This document shows positions 16,995 through 25,347 of a stretch of DNA of 64,000 nucleotides, in pieces. Location: NCBI RefSeq assembly GCF_024347195.1, contig NZ_AP025281.1, positions 1,054,001-1,118,000 on the forward strand, read 5' to 3'. The position numbers and the translations under genes are program-made. Source of the stretch: Aliamphritea hakodatensis (GTDB taxonomy: Bacteria > Pseudomonadota > Gammaproteobacteria > Pseudomonadales > Balneatricaceae). Each line of letters opens with the position of its first letter. The first letter of the stretch is position 1. The notes beneath the pieces are model-generated. The model worked only from the letters and a program-made list of their open reading frames with translations, was not told the DNA's origin and ran no database searches.

Positions 16995-18113
16995 TTAACT
17001 GGCGCGGGCCAGAGCCAGGCCGCCATTGCCCGCCCAGGTGAGCTGCACTGTGCTGCCGGTAGCAATGTGCGGGGCATCCTGATCATTAAGGGTTTTCACC
17101 ATGATTTCTGAGCCGTCGCTGAGGCGGAAGAAGTAACGGATTGAATCCCCCACATAGAGGCGGGTGATAAAACTGGCGTCAACGCAGTTATCCAGCACCT
17201 GACCTTCGCGGGCGATAAACAGGTTTTCCGGCCGGATTGTGACGACACAGTCTTCACCTGCATCCGGGCAGTTCGGGTTCTGTGTGGTGGTCAGGGTACC
17301 GTCGGCCAGACGTACTTCCGCCTTGCCGGCATCTACCCGGGTAACTGTGCCCGGAATATGATTGTTTTCACCGATGAAGTCGGCCACAAAGGCACAGCTT
17401 GGCTGCTCGTAAAGCACATCCGGGGCGGCACACTGTTTCACCACACCGTCATCAAATACCGCGATGCGGTCAGACATGGTGAGTGCTTCGGTCTGGTCAT
17501 GGGTGACGTAGATGGCGGTAAAGCCGAGATCTTCATGCAGACGTTTAATTTCGAACTGCATCTGTTCGCGGAGGTTTTTATCCAGTGCGCCCAGGGGTTC
17601 ATCCATTAATACGATGCTGGGTTCAAAGATCAGCGAGCGTGCCAGTGCCACCCGTTGTTTCTGGCCACCGGACAACTGGCCCGGATAGCGTTTACCAAAG
17701 TCTGCCAGTTCCACCAGTGCCAGCGCTTCTTTTACCCGGCGGTCAACTTCGCTGGCGGCAATCTTACGTACCTTCAGCGGGTACGCCAGATTCTCACTGA
17801 TGGTCATATGCGGAAACAGCGCGTAAGTCTGGAACACCATGCCGATGTTACGGTGGTAAGGGGCGATATCATTCACCGGATTGCCGGCAATGAGAATTTC
17901 GCCGCTGGTAACATCTTCGAATCCTGCCAGCATCATCAGGCAGGTGGTTTTCCCTGAGCCGGAAGGCCCCAGCAGGGTGACGAACTCACCCTTTTTGATA
18001 TCCAGATTGAAATTTTTAACCACCAGATTTTGCTGATCGTAACTCTTCTTGACGTTGACGAAGCGCACGTACTGGTCGTCGGATGTTGCGTGTGTGGCGG
18101 TTGTAACAGACAT
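16995..18113 (-). CDS. PotA-type ABC transporter ATP-binding protein
   Basis: ATPase of the importer. Walker A is GPSGSGKTT, the signature LSGGQKQRVALARSL, Walker B LMDEPLGALD, and the H-loop THDQ; a C-terminal TOBE domain (about residues 280-370) follows. ATG at 18113 (372 aa) is preferred over GTG at 18140, because GAG lies 8 bases before it and the family starts near here. It is the first gene of the ABC operon. Its 291-base upstream region contains the palindrome at 18351-18373, and MocR is the next gene upstream on the same strand. Confidence 0.9.
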   Translation of the reverse strand: MSVTTATHATSDDQYVRFVNVKKSYDQQNLVVKNFNLDIKKGEFVTLLGPSGSGKTTCLMMLAGFEDVTSGEILIAGNPVNDIAPYHRNIGMVFQTYALFPHMTISENLAYPLKVRKIAASEVDRRVKEALALVELADFGKRYPGQLSGGQKQRVALARSLIFEPSIVLMDEPLGALDKNLREQMQFEIKRLHEDLGFTAIYVTHDQTEALTMSDRIAVFDDGVVKQCAAPDVLYEQPSCAFVADFIGENNHIPGTVTRVDAGKAEVRLADGTLTTTQNPNCPDAGEDCVVTIRPENLFIAREGQVLDNCVDASFITRLYVGDSIRYFFRLSDGSEIMVKTLNDQDAPHIATGSTVQLTWAGNGGLALARAS

Positions 18114-18224
18114 GGTGATTACTCTTTTTATTATGGTCACGGTGTCGTTTTCAGGGCTGTTTTGCTTAGAAACAGCTTTTTTGTGTGCCTTATCAGGCAG
18201 GATTCACTATAGGAGAGAGGGCTT

Positions 18225-18280
18225 TTCTGGCTATAGACCCAACGCTGAACCGAAATGTAGTTCCAGGCTGAGAGCCAGAA
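18225..18280. promoter_or_regulatory. Widely spaced inverted repeat upstream of the ABC operon
   Basis: TTCTGGCT at 18225-18232 and AGCCAGAA at 18273-18280 form a perfect 8-bp inverted repeat with a 40-base spacer, 110-170 bases upstream of the ATPase start. Could be part of the promoter/operator region; function inferred only. Confidence 0.35.
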
Positions 18281-18350
18281 ATGACGGTGTCTTCAGGGAA
18301 TCTGAATTAAATTAATAAGGGGCGGAAAAGGAGAAAATCAGGTGGGTTGG

Positions 18351-18384
18351 TACCAGCAGATAGTCTGCTGGTAGCTTACTGGTA
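18351..18384. promoter_or_regulatory. Palindromic operator candidate between mocR and the ABC operon
   Basis: TACCAGCAGA-TAG-TCTGCTGGTA is a perfect 10-bp palindrome with a 3-base centre (18351-18373). A further CTGGTA lies at 18379-18384, 11 bases after the CTGGTA of the palindrome's right arm. No T-run follows on the minus strand, so it is not a typical terminator of the upstream mocR gene. Repeated ATACCA/TGGTAT-like half-sites are known for GabR, a MocR-family regulator; binding here is inference. Confidence 0.5.
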
Positions 18385-18404
18385 TCAGGGCTGTTGGTAA
18401 GTAA

Positions 18405-19883
18405 TTACTCGCCGAGCTGGTGGATGATGGCGGCCAGGCGGTCAATGCCGGGGCGGATCCGTTCGGTGGCAATGGATGAATAGCCCAGCCGGAAATAATT
18501 CAGTGGCGGATTGTCGGCGTAGTAATAAATATCGCCTGATTCAATGACCACACCTTTTTGCAGGGCCAGCCGTTTCAGTTCCCGGGCGTCAAGATGTTCC
18601 GGGCCTTTAACCCAGTAGGCCGAGCCGCCAAATACCGGCGGAATTGCGGATTCCGGCAGGCAGTCCTGCAGGGCATCTCCGACGGCCTGCCAGCGGGCTT
18701 CATAAGCCTGAATCAGGTTACGCACCAATGAGTCGTGATAACCGCGCGCAAGGAACAGGCCAATGGATCGCTGGTTGTTCATCGGTGGGTGGCGCAGCAT
18801 CATGCGGCGGAATTCCCGGATTTCCCGGATCAGGGCTTTAGGCCCCACGATATAACCGACCCGTAGCCCCGGCGACAGGGTTTTGGACAGGCTGCCCAGA
18901 TAGATGACCCGGTCGTTCTTATCCAGACTTTTCAGGGCCGGGGTGGGGGTGTCCGCAAAGGTGACTTCGCATTCGTAGTCATCTTCAATGATCAGAAAAT
19001 CATCCCGTGAGGCCTGTTCCAGCAGTTGCCTGCGCCGTTCCAGCGGCATGGTCACTGTGGTGGGAAACTGGTGGCTGGGGGTAGTGAACAGCAGGTCGCA
19101 ATCACTGAGCTGTTCGCCAACAATCAGGCCGTCACCATCAACGGCCAGTGGTTTAATACGGGCTTCGGTGCTGGCAGCCATCTTGGTGAGATCCGGATAG
19201 CCCGGTTCTTCCAGACCAAAGCAGGCGTCGCGGTTGAGCAACAGCCGCAGGATCATGTACAGGGCATGCTGGGCGCCCACGGTGATGAGAATTTCTTCCG
19301 GGTCCGCCCAGACGCCCCGGCGGGGCAGCAGCCGGGAGTGAATCTGCTCGATGAGCAGCGGATCATCTTCGTCGTAACGGTCACCGGACCAGTCACTGAT
19401 AGCCTGGACGGATACGGATTCCCGGCAACATTCCCGCCAATGGTTGGTGGGAAACATTTTCGGATCCAGCTGGCCGTAAATAAACGGATAAGGATAATCC
19501 TGCCAGCGGTTTACCTTGTTGAGCTTATGTTCGGTAGGGCGGAACTTAAGAAAATTCTGCCACTGGGGCGCATTGCCCTGAATCTCTTCGCTGTCGGTTT
19601 GCTGGTTATTATTACCATCAACACTGGCCCGGAGGATTTCTTCGTTGACGTAAAAGCCGGCCCGCTCACGGGAGATCAGATAGCCGTCATCGATCAGATG
19701 TTCATAGGCAAGAATGACCGTATTACGGGAAACATGGAGCATTTCTGCCAGTTTACGGGTAGAAGGCAGCGGTACATTACAGGGAATGTGGCCGTCCATA
19801 ATGGCGGTGCTGATCTGCTCCCGGATCTGTTGTTGCAGGCTGGCATCGCTGTCCGGCGATAAGTGAAACAAGTGGTTCAGCAT
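18405..19883 (-). CDS. MocR/GabR-family PLP-dependent transcriptional regulator
   Basis: A 492 aa fusion of an N-terminal GntR-type winged helix-turn-helix (PSTRKLAEMLHVSRNTVILAYEHLIDDGYL) and a C-terminal aminotransferase-like domain. The PLP lysine is in YLGSLSKTLSPGLRVGY. MocR proteins use PLP and amines or amino acids as effectors and usually control neighbouring transport and catabolic genes. It lies directly upstream of, and in the same orientation as, the PotABCD-type operon and mmsA, making these the likely targets. Start ATG 19883; the gap to the photolyase gene is about 610 bases of its upstream region and phr. Confidence 0.92.
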   Translation of the reverse strand: MLNHLFHLSPDSDASLQQQIREQISTAIMDGHIPCNVPLPSTRKLAEMLHVSRNTVILAYEHLIDDGYLISRERAGFYVNEEILRASVDGNNNQQTDSEEIQGNAPQWQNFLKFRPTEHKLNKVNRWQDYPYPFIYGQLDPKMFPTNHWRECCRESVSVQAISDWSGDRYDEDDPLLIEQIHSRLLPRRGVWADPEEILITVGAQHALYMILRLLLNRDACFGLEEPGYPDLTKMAASTEARIKPLAVDGDGLIVGEQLSDCDLLFTTPSHQFPTTVTMPLERRRQLLEQASRDDFLIIEDDYECEVTFADTPTPALKSLDKNDRVIYLGSLSKTLSPGLRVGYIVGPKALIREIREFRRMMLRHPPMNNQRSIGLFLARGYHDSLVRNLIQAYEARWQAVGDALQDCLPESAIPPVFGGSAYWVKGPEHLDARELKRLALQKGVVIESGDIYYYADNPPLNYFRLGYSSIATERIRPGIDRLAAIIHQLGE

Positions 19884-20069
19884 AGGTGTATTGCTTCCTG
19901 ATCCGGGTGATACGGCAAGTATTCAAGGCGAACAAATAAGCATAAATGTCAGTTTTGTTGCAACTTCCGGTTTTATCCAGATAAGCAGCATAGCAGGCGG
20001 ATTAGACTTAAGAGGGAAGTTTTGGCCTTTCAGCGAAAAGGTGTCTCTGTGATCCGGTCAGCGCTTGTG

Positions 20070-21461
20070 TCAGAGCTGTTTAAATACTTCAATGGCATAC
20101 TGCCGGGCGGAAGAATAGTCGATGATCGCTTCAGGATAGCCGCACATTTGCCGCTGTTCGCAACCCGGGTTGTGAATGGCTTTGTCATCCAGGGATGCCA
20201 GTTCCGGTAAAAAACGGCGGATAAACAGGCCTTCCGGATCAAACTTTTCTGATTGCCGCAGCGGGTTGAAGATTCTGAAGTAGGGAGCGGCATCACAACC
20301 AACGGATGCACTCCATTGCCAGCCGCCGTTATTGGAGGCGAAGTCGCCATCCACCAGGTGTTGCATGAAAAAGGCTTCGCCTTTGCGCCAGTCCTGAAAC
20401 AGCAACTTAGTGAGGAAACTGGCGGTCAGCATGCGCAGGCGGTTATGCATCCAGCCGGTTTGCAGCAACTGACGCATAGCCGCGTCAATGATCGGAAAGC
20501 CGGTACGGCCGGTGCACCAGGCTTGCCAGTGAGCATCATTCTGTTGCCAGCAGATCTGATCAGTGTCGGCTTTAAACGGTTTATGTTTGTTGATTGCCGG
20601 AAACTGAATCAGCAGTTGCCGGTAGAAGTCCCGCCAGGCCAGTTCCCGTAACCAGTCGGATTCCGACCAGTAATCGGCGCCCCATGCTGAATTGCGCATC
20701 GCGCTGAGCAGTTCCCGTGGGCCAATGGCACCCAGAGCAAGGTAGGGAGAAATCTGGCTGGTGGCCGGTTCCGAGGGTATGTCCCGTTTGTTGCCGTAAT
20801 CTGCGAGTTTTTGCTGGCAAAAATGCATTAACCGCCGGTGAATGCTGGCAGCATCAGCAGGCCAAAGATCATCCCGGTATGTGCCGGCCCAGTGGGCCAG
20901 AGGGAAAGCCGGCGTTTCTGAATGACTGACTTCTGGGAAGGTTTTAAGAGGTGTCAGATCCTGTTGCTGCAGCATCTGTAACCAGCGTTTGTAAAAGGGC
21001 GTAAATACCTTATAGGGCTGCTCCTGCTGGTTAAGTACCGCAGTGCTAACCAACTGATCAACCGGTTGTATATGGCACTGGATATCCTGGCTGCTCAGGA
21101 ATGCCCGGGTGTGGATGTCACGCTGATTTTCATCCAGCGGGCTTTCTGCCAGCCAGTGAATATTGCGGCAATTCAGTTCACGGCACAGTTGGGCGAGTAA
21201 TGGTGGACATGCGGAAAAATCATTGCATTCAAGCAGGTAGAGCTTAACCCCGTGGGCGCTCAGCTGCTGTTGCAGGTTTTGCAGCAGGGCAGCCCGTAAA
21301 CTGAGCTTTGCCGACGATTCATTATGCTTTTTCCACTGTGCCGGGGTGGCGATGTGCACCGCTGCAACCGGGCTGTCCGGGGTACTTCGTTGCAATGCCT
21401 GCTGAAAAGCCGGATGGTCGGTGATGCGTAAGTCATTGCGAAGCCAGACCAGTTGCGTCAT
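20070..21461 (-). CDS. phrB: Deoxyribodipyrimidine photolyase
   Basis: Blue-light-driven repair of cyclobutane pyrimidine dimers; 463 aa with an N-terminal Rossmann-like antenna domain and a C-terminal FAD domain. Family hallmarks are visible: CTGRTGFPIIDAAMRQL, WMHNRLRM, and NNGGWQWSASVGCDAAPYFRIFNP with the lesion-binding tryptophan. It is the third gene of a minus-strand operon after the DUF523/DUF1722 gene (34-base gap) and a renalase-like flavoprotein. This grouping recurs in marine gammaproteobacteria and suggests a light- or oxidative-stress response unit. Confidence 0.93.
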   Translation of the reverse strand: MTQLVWLRNDLRITDHPAFQQALQRSTPDSPVAAVHIATPAQWKKHNESSAKLSLRAALLQNLQQQLSAHGVKLYLLECNDFSACPPLLAQLCRELNCRNIHWLAESPLDENQRDIHTRAFLSSQDIQCHIQPVDQLVSTAVLNQQEQPYKVFTPFYKRWLQMLQQQDLTPLKTFPEVSHSETPAFPLAHWAGTYRDDLWPADAASIHRRLMHFCQQKLADYGNKRDIPSEPATSQISPYLALGAIGPRELLSAMRNSAWGADYWSESDWLRELAWRDFYRQLLIQFPAINKHKPFKADTDQICWQQNDAHWQAWCTGRTGFPIIDAAMRQLLQTGWMHNRLRMLTASFLTKLLFQDWRKGEAFFMQHLVDGDFASNNGGWQWSASVGCDAAPYFRIFNPLRQSEKFDPEGLFIRRFLPELASLDDKAIHNPGCEQRQMCGYPEAIIDYSSARQYAIEVFKQL

Positions 21462-21495
21462 GCCGTTCTATCTCCCTGTTCGGATAATGCCGTGG

Positions 21496-22491
21496 TTATA
21501 CCTGATTACGTAATCCCAGAGCCTTTGGGTAAGGGCTCAGGTAGCGCTGGGCCTGTACGTAGTGGCTGCCGAACAGTCGCAGATAATGATGCAGCAGGGT
21601 CAGTGCGGTGGCCAGATTGACGTAGCCCTGAAGGTAACTTTCAAAGGTATTGAGAATATCCTGTTTTACCTCGCCTTCAAGGTGGGGTTTCAGATACCCG
21701 AACAGATGCAGCAGTACGTTGTAGTGGTTACCCCGGCTGGCAGGTTTGCTGATGGCTTTCATGAACCGTTGCAGGTAAAGATCACACAGTTCATTGATTG
21801 TGTACTGCTGATGCTCCTGACCTAACAGCCGGCCCAGACCGCGGTATTCCGTTTGTGAATGCGCCATCAGGATGTATTTATACTGGCTGTGAAACGCCAG
21901 CAGGTTTTTGACTGAGGGCGCTGTCAGCACCTGCTGACGAAAGGTGTGGTGGGCAAATACCCGCTGAACAAAGTTTTCCCGCAGGTGAGCATCGTTCAGG
22001 CGGCCGTCTTCTTCAAGCGGCAGGTGAGGGTAGCGGTCCATCAGGGCCTTGGCGAACAGGCCTGCTGATTTTATATCGTGGGGATGGCTGTTTGGCTGAT
22101 ATACCTTAACCCTTTCCATGCCACAGCTCGGGGAGTTCTTTGCCAGAATGTAACCGTCCAGATGGGCCAGTTTTTCAAGGCGGGCCTGATAACCGGCATG
22201 AAACTGTTCGGTGACATCGGTTTCCTGATCACGGGTGTAAACCATGCGCGGATCATGAGGCTCGCCAATTAAGCGCAGGGTTGCCCGGGGAATGCCAAAG
22301 CCGGCTGCCACTTCCGGGCAGAACTTTTCAAACCGGAAGTAATCCTGCAGGGGGCCGCAGCAATATTTTGACCGGCTGTGTCCGCCGTTGAAGCGGACTT
22401 CATCGCCCAACAGGCAGGCACTTATGCCCACCATAATGCCGGACTTTGTTTGGTTGTCTGTGCTGGCAATCAGCTGGCGCTTATCTTTCAT
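21496..22491 (-). CDS. DUF523 + DUF1722 (YbgA-like) fusion protein
   Basis: A 331 aa protein with an N-terminal DUF523 domain (GISACLLGDEVRFNGGHSRSKYC…; cysteines at NSPSCGMERVKVY) and a C-terminal DUF1722 domain (QYKYILMAHSQTEYRGLGRLLG). DUF1722/YbgA genes commonly adjoin photolyase genes, as here, but molecular function is not established; DUF523 has conserved cysteines that suggest a metal site. ATG at 22491 is chosen because AAGGGGAG sits upstream; an in-frame TTG at 22509 would overlap that site. Confidence 0.88.
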   Translation of the reverse strand: MKDKRQLIASTDNQTKSGIMVGISACLLGDEVRFNGGHSRSKYCCGPLQDYFRFEKFCPEVAAGFGIPRATLRLIGEPHDPRMVYTRDQETDVTEQFHAGYQARLEKLAHLDGYILAKNSPSCGMERVKVYQPNSHPHDIKSAGLFAKALMDRYPHLPLEEDGRLNDAHLRENFVQRVFAHHTFRQQVLTAPSVKNLLAFHSQYKYILMAHSQTEYRGLGRLLGQEHQQYTINELCDLYLQRFMKAISKPASRGNHYNVLLHLFGYLKPHLEGEVKQDILNTFESYLQGYVNLATALTLLHHYLRLFGSHYVQAQRYLSPYPKALGLRNQV

Positions 22492-22534
22492 GATCTTCTC
22501 CCCTTCCAACTGATGCGGTGATATAGCCTGTGCG

Positions 22535-23497
22535 TCAGCTGCGTATCAGTTCACATAAGTTTCTGGCGCTGAGGAGGGCACTGTTGATATTTGCCTCTCC
22601 GAGCCAGTCGGCAGCGATACCCAGTTTCAGTTCGCTGTCCCACAGGGCAAGTGGCCCCGCGGTTCGCTCATGCTTTGCCAGATTCCAGCGGTGCGGCGAC
22701 TGGCTGGTGATGTCCTGTGGATCAAGCTGCATGATGCGGCAGAACTCCTGCTCCAACTCCTGCTGAACTTGCTCATGGTGGGAGTCTGCATACTGTATAC
22801 TCCATTCGGTGTCCGCCTGGATCATCCAAAGGTTAAAAATATTTTCCCGGCCGGGTTTGTTGCTGTCGTTGACAATGCGGGTAATGATGCTGTTATCCGG
22901 TGCGATATACCCCGGAGCGGGCAGTTCGCGGTTGACCTCTATCGCCATGCACCACTGGGCACGGCTGGTCTGGCTGGATGTGTGGCTGCGGGTCAGCCAG
23001 TCCTCTGAGCAGGGAGTGCCGGCCAGCAGGGCACAAGTCTGACGTGCCGGAGCGCAGATAATCAGGCCTTTGGTATAGCAGATGGTTTGTTCGTCGATGT
23101 CCTTCAGCTGCCAGCAGTCGCCCAGATGTTCGAGCCGTTCTATCCGTGTTCGGGTATGTATTTCCGCATTACCGATTAAATGCCGGGTCAGGCTGCTCAT
23201 GTTGGGGCGGCCCACATACGCCAGAAAGGGGTCATGGTCGGCTTCCGGCCAGCGTTTCAGTACCCCGGCGTTTTGCCATTGCAACAGTTCATCGCCGAAC
23301 TGTTCAGGATCAAGGTGCAGGCAGGGGGAGCCAAGGTCGTAACTGAGGCTTTGGTACTGTCTGCTGCTGAGCCGCCCGCCAGTGCCGCGGCTTTTTTCCA
23401 GCACACAGAGTTTCGGGTAGTCGGTTTGCAGCAGGCCGGCACAAAAACTGCCTGCCAGGCCTGCACCTATGATTGCAAAGTCGTATGAGTCAGACAT
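22535..23497 (-). CDS. Renalase-like NAD(P)/FAD-dependent oxidoreductase
   Basis: A 320 aa flavoprotein of the COG3380/renalase-like group. The N-terminal dinucleotide-binding motif is AIIGAGLAGSFCAGLL, followed by LEKSRGTGGRLSSRQ; a C-terminal FAD-binding segment reads KLGIAADWLGEANINSALLSA. First gene of the operon with DUF523/DUF1722 and phrB. Such proteins reoxidise abnormal dihydropyridines or oxidise amines in other organisms; the substrate here is not known. ATG 23497. Confidence 0.85.
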   Translation of the reverse strand: MSDSYDFAIIGAGLAGSFCAGLLQTDYPKLCVLEKSRGTGGRLSSRQYQSLSYDLGSPCLHLDPEQFGDELLQWQNAGVLKRWPEADHDPFLAYVGRPNMSSLTRHLIGNAEIHTRTRIERLEHLGDCWQLKDIDEQTICYTKGLIICAPARQTCALLAGTPCSEDWLTRSHTSSQTSRAQWCMAIEVNRELPAPGYIAPDNSIITRIVNDSNKPGRENIFNLWMIQADTEWSIQYADSHHEQVQQELEQEFCRIMQLDPQDITSQSPHRWNLAKHERTAGPLALWDSELKLGIAADWLGEANINSALLSARNLCELIRS

Positions 23498-23677
23498 AAT
23501 TCCAGCCCCTGTTTTGTATCTTCTTCGCTAAATGCTCTATTGATCTTAGCTGTTATACGAAGAATTTACTCTTAAGATCAAGGAGTTAAGCGTGAAAAAA
23601 ACTAATGCCTGGCTTTCCCGGCAGGCTGTTTTTGTCTGAGCGTCTATACTTTCAGGCAGATGGAAAGCAGGAATTTA

Positions 23678-23905
23678 ATGATGCAGAAAGAACAGCAAAC
23701 ACCCCGGGATATTACCTTCTGGGACATTTTTAAAAGTGTACTGGCTGCATTCTTCGGGGTGCAGAGTAACCGTAACCGTGAACGGGATTTCAGCCAGGGT
23801 AAGCCCCACCATTTTATTCTGATTGGATTACTGGTCGCAGCGATCTTTGTCCTGCTGGTATATACGGTCGTTAAACTGGTGTTGCTGGCCGCTGCTGCGG
23901 CTTAA
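23678..23905 (+). CDS. Small DUF2970-type membrane protein
   Basis: A 75 aa protein: a soluble N-terminus containing FWDIFKSVLAAFFGVQSNRNRERDFSQG, then one strong C-terminal transmembrane helix (about 47-70). The FFGVQSxxNRxRDF motif is characteristic of DUF2970, a small inner-membrane family of unknown function. Two adjacent ATGs (23678, 23681) follow AGGA at 23669-23672; an in-frame ATG at 23660 is less likely. Confidence 0.8.
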   Translation: MMQKEQQTPRDITFWDIFKSVLAAFFGVQSNRNRERDFSQGKPHHFILIGLLVAAIFVLLVYTVVKLVLLAAAAA

Positions 23906-24000
23906 GTTATTGACGGTTTAATACTTCTTCCGGTTCTCCACAGCTGTCCGGTTGTGGAATAATAGCGGTTCTTAATTTTCATTTCTGAACGGGCTGCCCG

Positions 24001-24726
24001 GTGACCTTTACCCTGATTGATTTACTGGCTCTGACCATTGCCATTGTCGGCAGTACGCTGCAAGGCATGGTGGGTATTGGTTTTGGTTTGCTGGCCGCTC
24101 CCTTACTGTTCCTGATTGATCCTGCTTATGTGCCGGTGCCGGTTATTTTTGGCGGTTTCATGCTGTCATTGCTGGTGGTGTCGTCCCAGCGGCATGAGTT
24201 GCACTGGCGACGGGTCATGCCGGCGATTCTTGCCCGGATACCGGGTTCTTACATCGGGGTGTTACTGTTACTGGCGATGCCGTCACATATTCTGGCCATA
24301 GTGTTTGGCAGCAGCTTACTGATTGCGGTGTATGTCAGTTGCCGGCGTTTCAATATTACGGCGACCCCTGTGAACCTTGGTATCGGTGGTTTTATTTCCG
24401 GCATTGTCGGTACGGCGACTTCTGTGGGCGGGCCGCCTATTGCACTGGTGTATCAGAATGAAACCCGGATTACCGCGCGTAATGAGCTGGCGGCATTTTT
24501 CCTGATTGGCTCACCGCTGTCGCTGGTGCTGTTATTTCTTGAGGGGACGGTAACTGACGAGCATATTATGCTGAGTGTGAAGCTGTTGCCGGGGATGTTT
24601 ATTGGCTGGCTGTTATCCCGCTATCTGGGCGGGAAACTGAAGCAGCAGTCTGCCCGGCCGGCGTTGCTGATTATTTCTGCCGTATCGGCGGTGATGGTGC
24701 TGAGTAAAGGGCTGATGGCACTATAG
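24001..24726 (+). CDS. TauE/SafE-family membrane exporter
   Basis: A 241 aa polytopic membrane protein with about eight hydrophobic segments. It shows the two-repeat TauE/SafE pattern (GSTLQGMVGIGFGLLAAPLL; GFISGIVGTATSVGGPPIALVY). Members export sulfite, sulfonates or sulfoacetate, but substrates vary. The start is GTG 24001 without a strong ribosome binding site. Directly followed after 15 bases by the ElaA-type acetyltransferase gene. Confidence 0.88.
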   Translation: MTFTLIDLLALTIAIVGSTLQGMVGIGFGLLAAPLLFLIDPAYVPVPVIFGGFMLSLLVVSSQRHELHWRRVMPAILARIPGSYIGVLLLLAMPSHILAIVFGSSLLIAVYVSCRRFNITATPVNLGIGGFISGIVGTATSVGGPPIALVYQNETRITARNELAAFFLIGSPLSLVLLFLEGTVTDEHIMLSVKLLPGMFIGWLLSRYLGGKLKQQSARPALLIISAVSAVMVLSKGLMAL

Positions 24727-24741
24727 CTGAGGAGAATAACC

Positions 24742-25203
24742 TTGAGTACTTCCGCAACTGAATGGCGCTGGCAGACTTTTAAGCAGTTAAGCAATACTGA
24801 GCTGTATGACATTCTGGCGTTGCGTCAGCAGGTATTTGTGCTCGAACAGTCCTGCCTTTATGCCGACATTGATCATAAAGATCAGCAGTGTCATCACCTC
24901 AGCGGCTGGTGTGATAGTGAACTGCAGGGCTATCTGCGGGTCGTACCGCCGGGGCTGGCGTATCATGAAGTAGCCTTAGGCCGTATTCTGACGGCAGAGT
25001 CCGCCCGGGGCAGCGGGCTGGGCAGGCAACTGGTCAGCCGGGCGCTGGATGAAGTGTCTTTGCTGTATCCCGGTCAGTCGGTGCGGATTTCAGCGCAGCT
25101 GTATCTTGAGCGTTTTTATGCCGGGTTTGGTTTCCGGGCGGTTTCGGCTCCCTATGATGAAGATGGCATTCCTCATATTGAAATGTTGTTGCGTTCCCCC
25201 TGA
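24742..25203 (+). CDS. elaA: ElaA-family GNAT acetyltransferase
   Basis: A 153 aa GNAT protein. ElaA hallmarks are ALRQQVFVLEQSCLYADIDHKDQQCHHL, GRILTAESARGSGLGRQL (acetyl-CoA loop) and FYAGFGFRAVSAPYDEDGIPHIEM. Start is TTG 24742 with GGAG (24731-24734) upstream. Likely co-transcribed with the TauE-like gene. ElaA's physiological substrate is not known. Confidence 0.88.
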   Translation: MSTSATEWRWQTFKQLSNTELYDILALRQQVFVLEQSCLYADIDHKDQQCHHLSGWCDSELQGYLRVVPPGLAYHEVALGRILTAESARGSGLGRQLVSRALDEVSLLYPGQSVRISAQLYLERFYAGFGFRAVSAPYDEDGIPHIEMLLRSP

Positions 25204-25347
25204 ATAATCAAGAAAACCCCGGGCTTGTTCATTTGCGACATTGTTTCCTGTCTCTATCGAAATTCCCGGCTCTGTTCCCTTGAGCAGGGCTTTTGTGCTG
25301 CGCTAAGCTGCGGCCAGAAAATCAGTTAACAGCAGGGTTATAGTGTT

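Noticed and set aside
18351..18373. Intrinsic terminator of mocR
   Set aside because: Strong stem, but no T-run on the minus strand and additional CTGGTA half-sites; an operator fits better. Not fully excluded.
19026..19862. 278-codon plus-strand frame opposite mocR
   Set aside because: Antisense to a well-supported regulator, no motifs.
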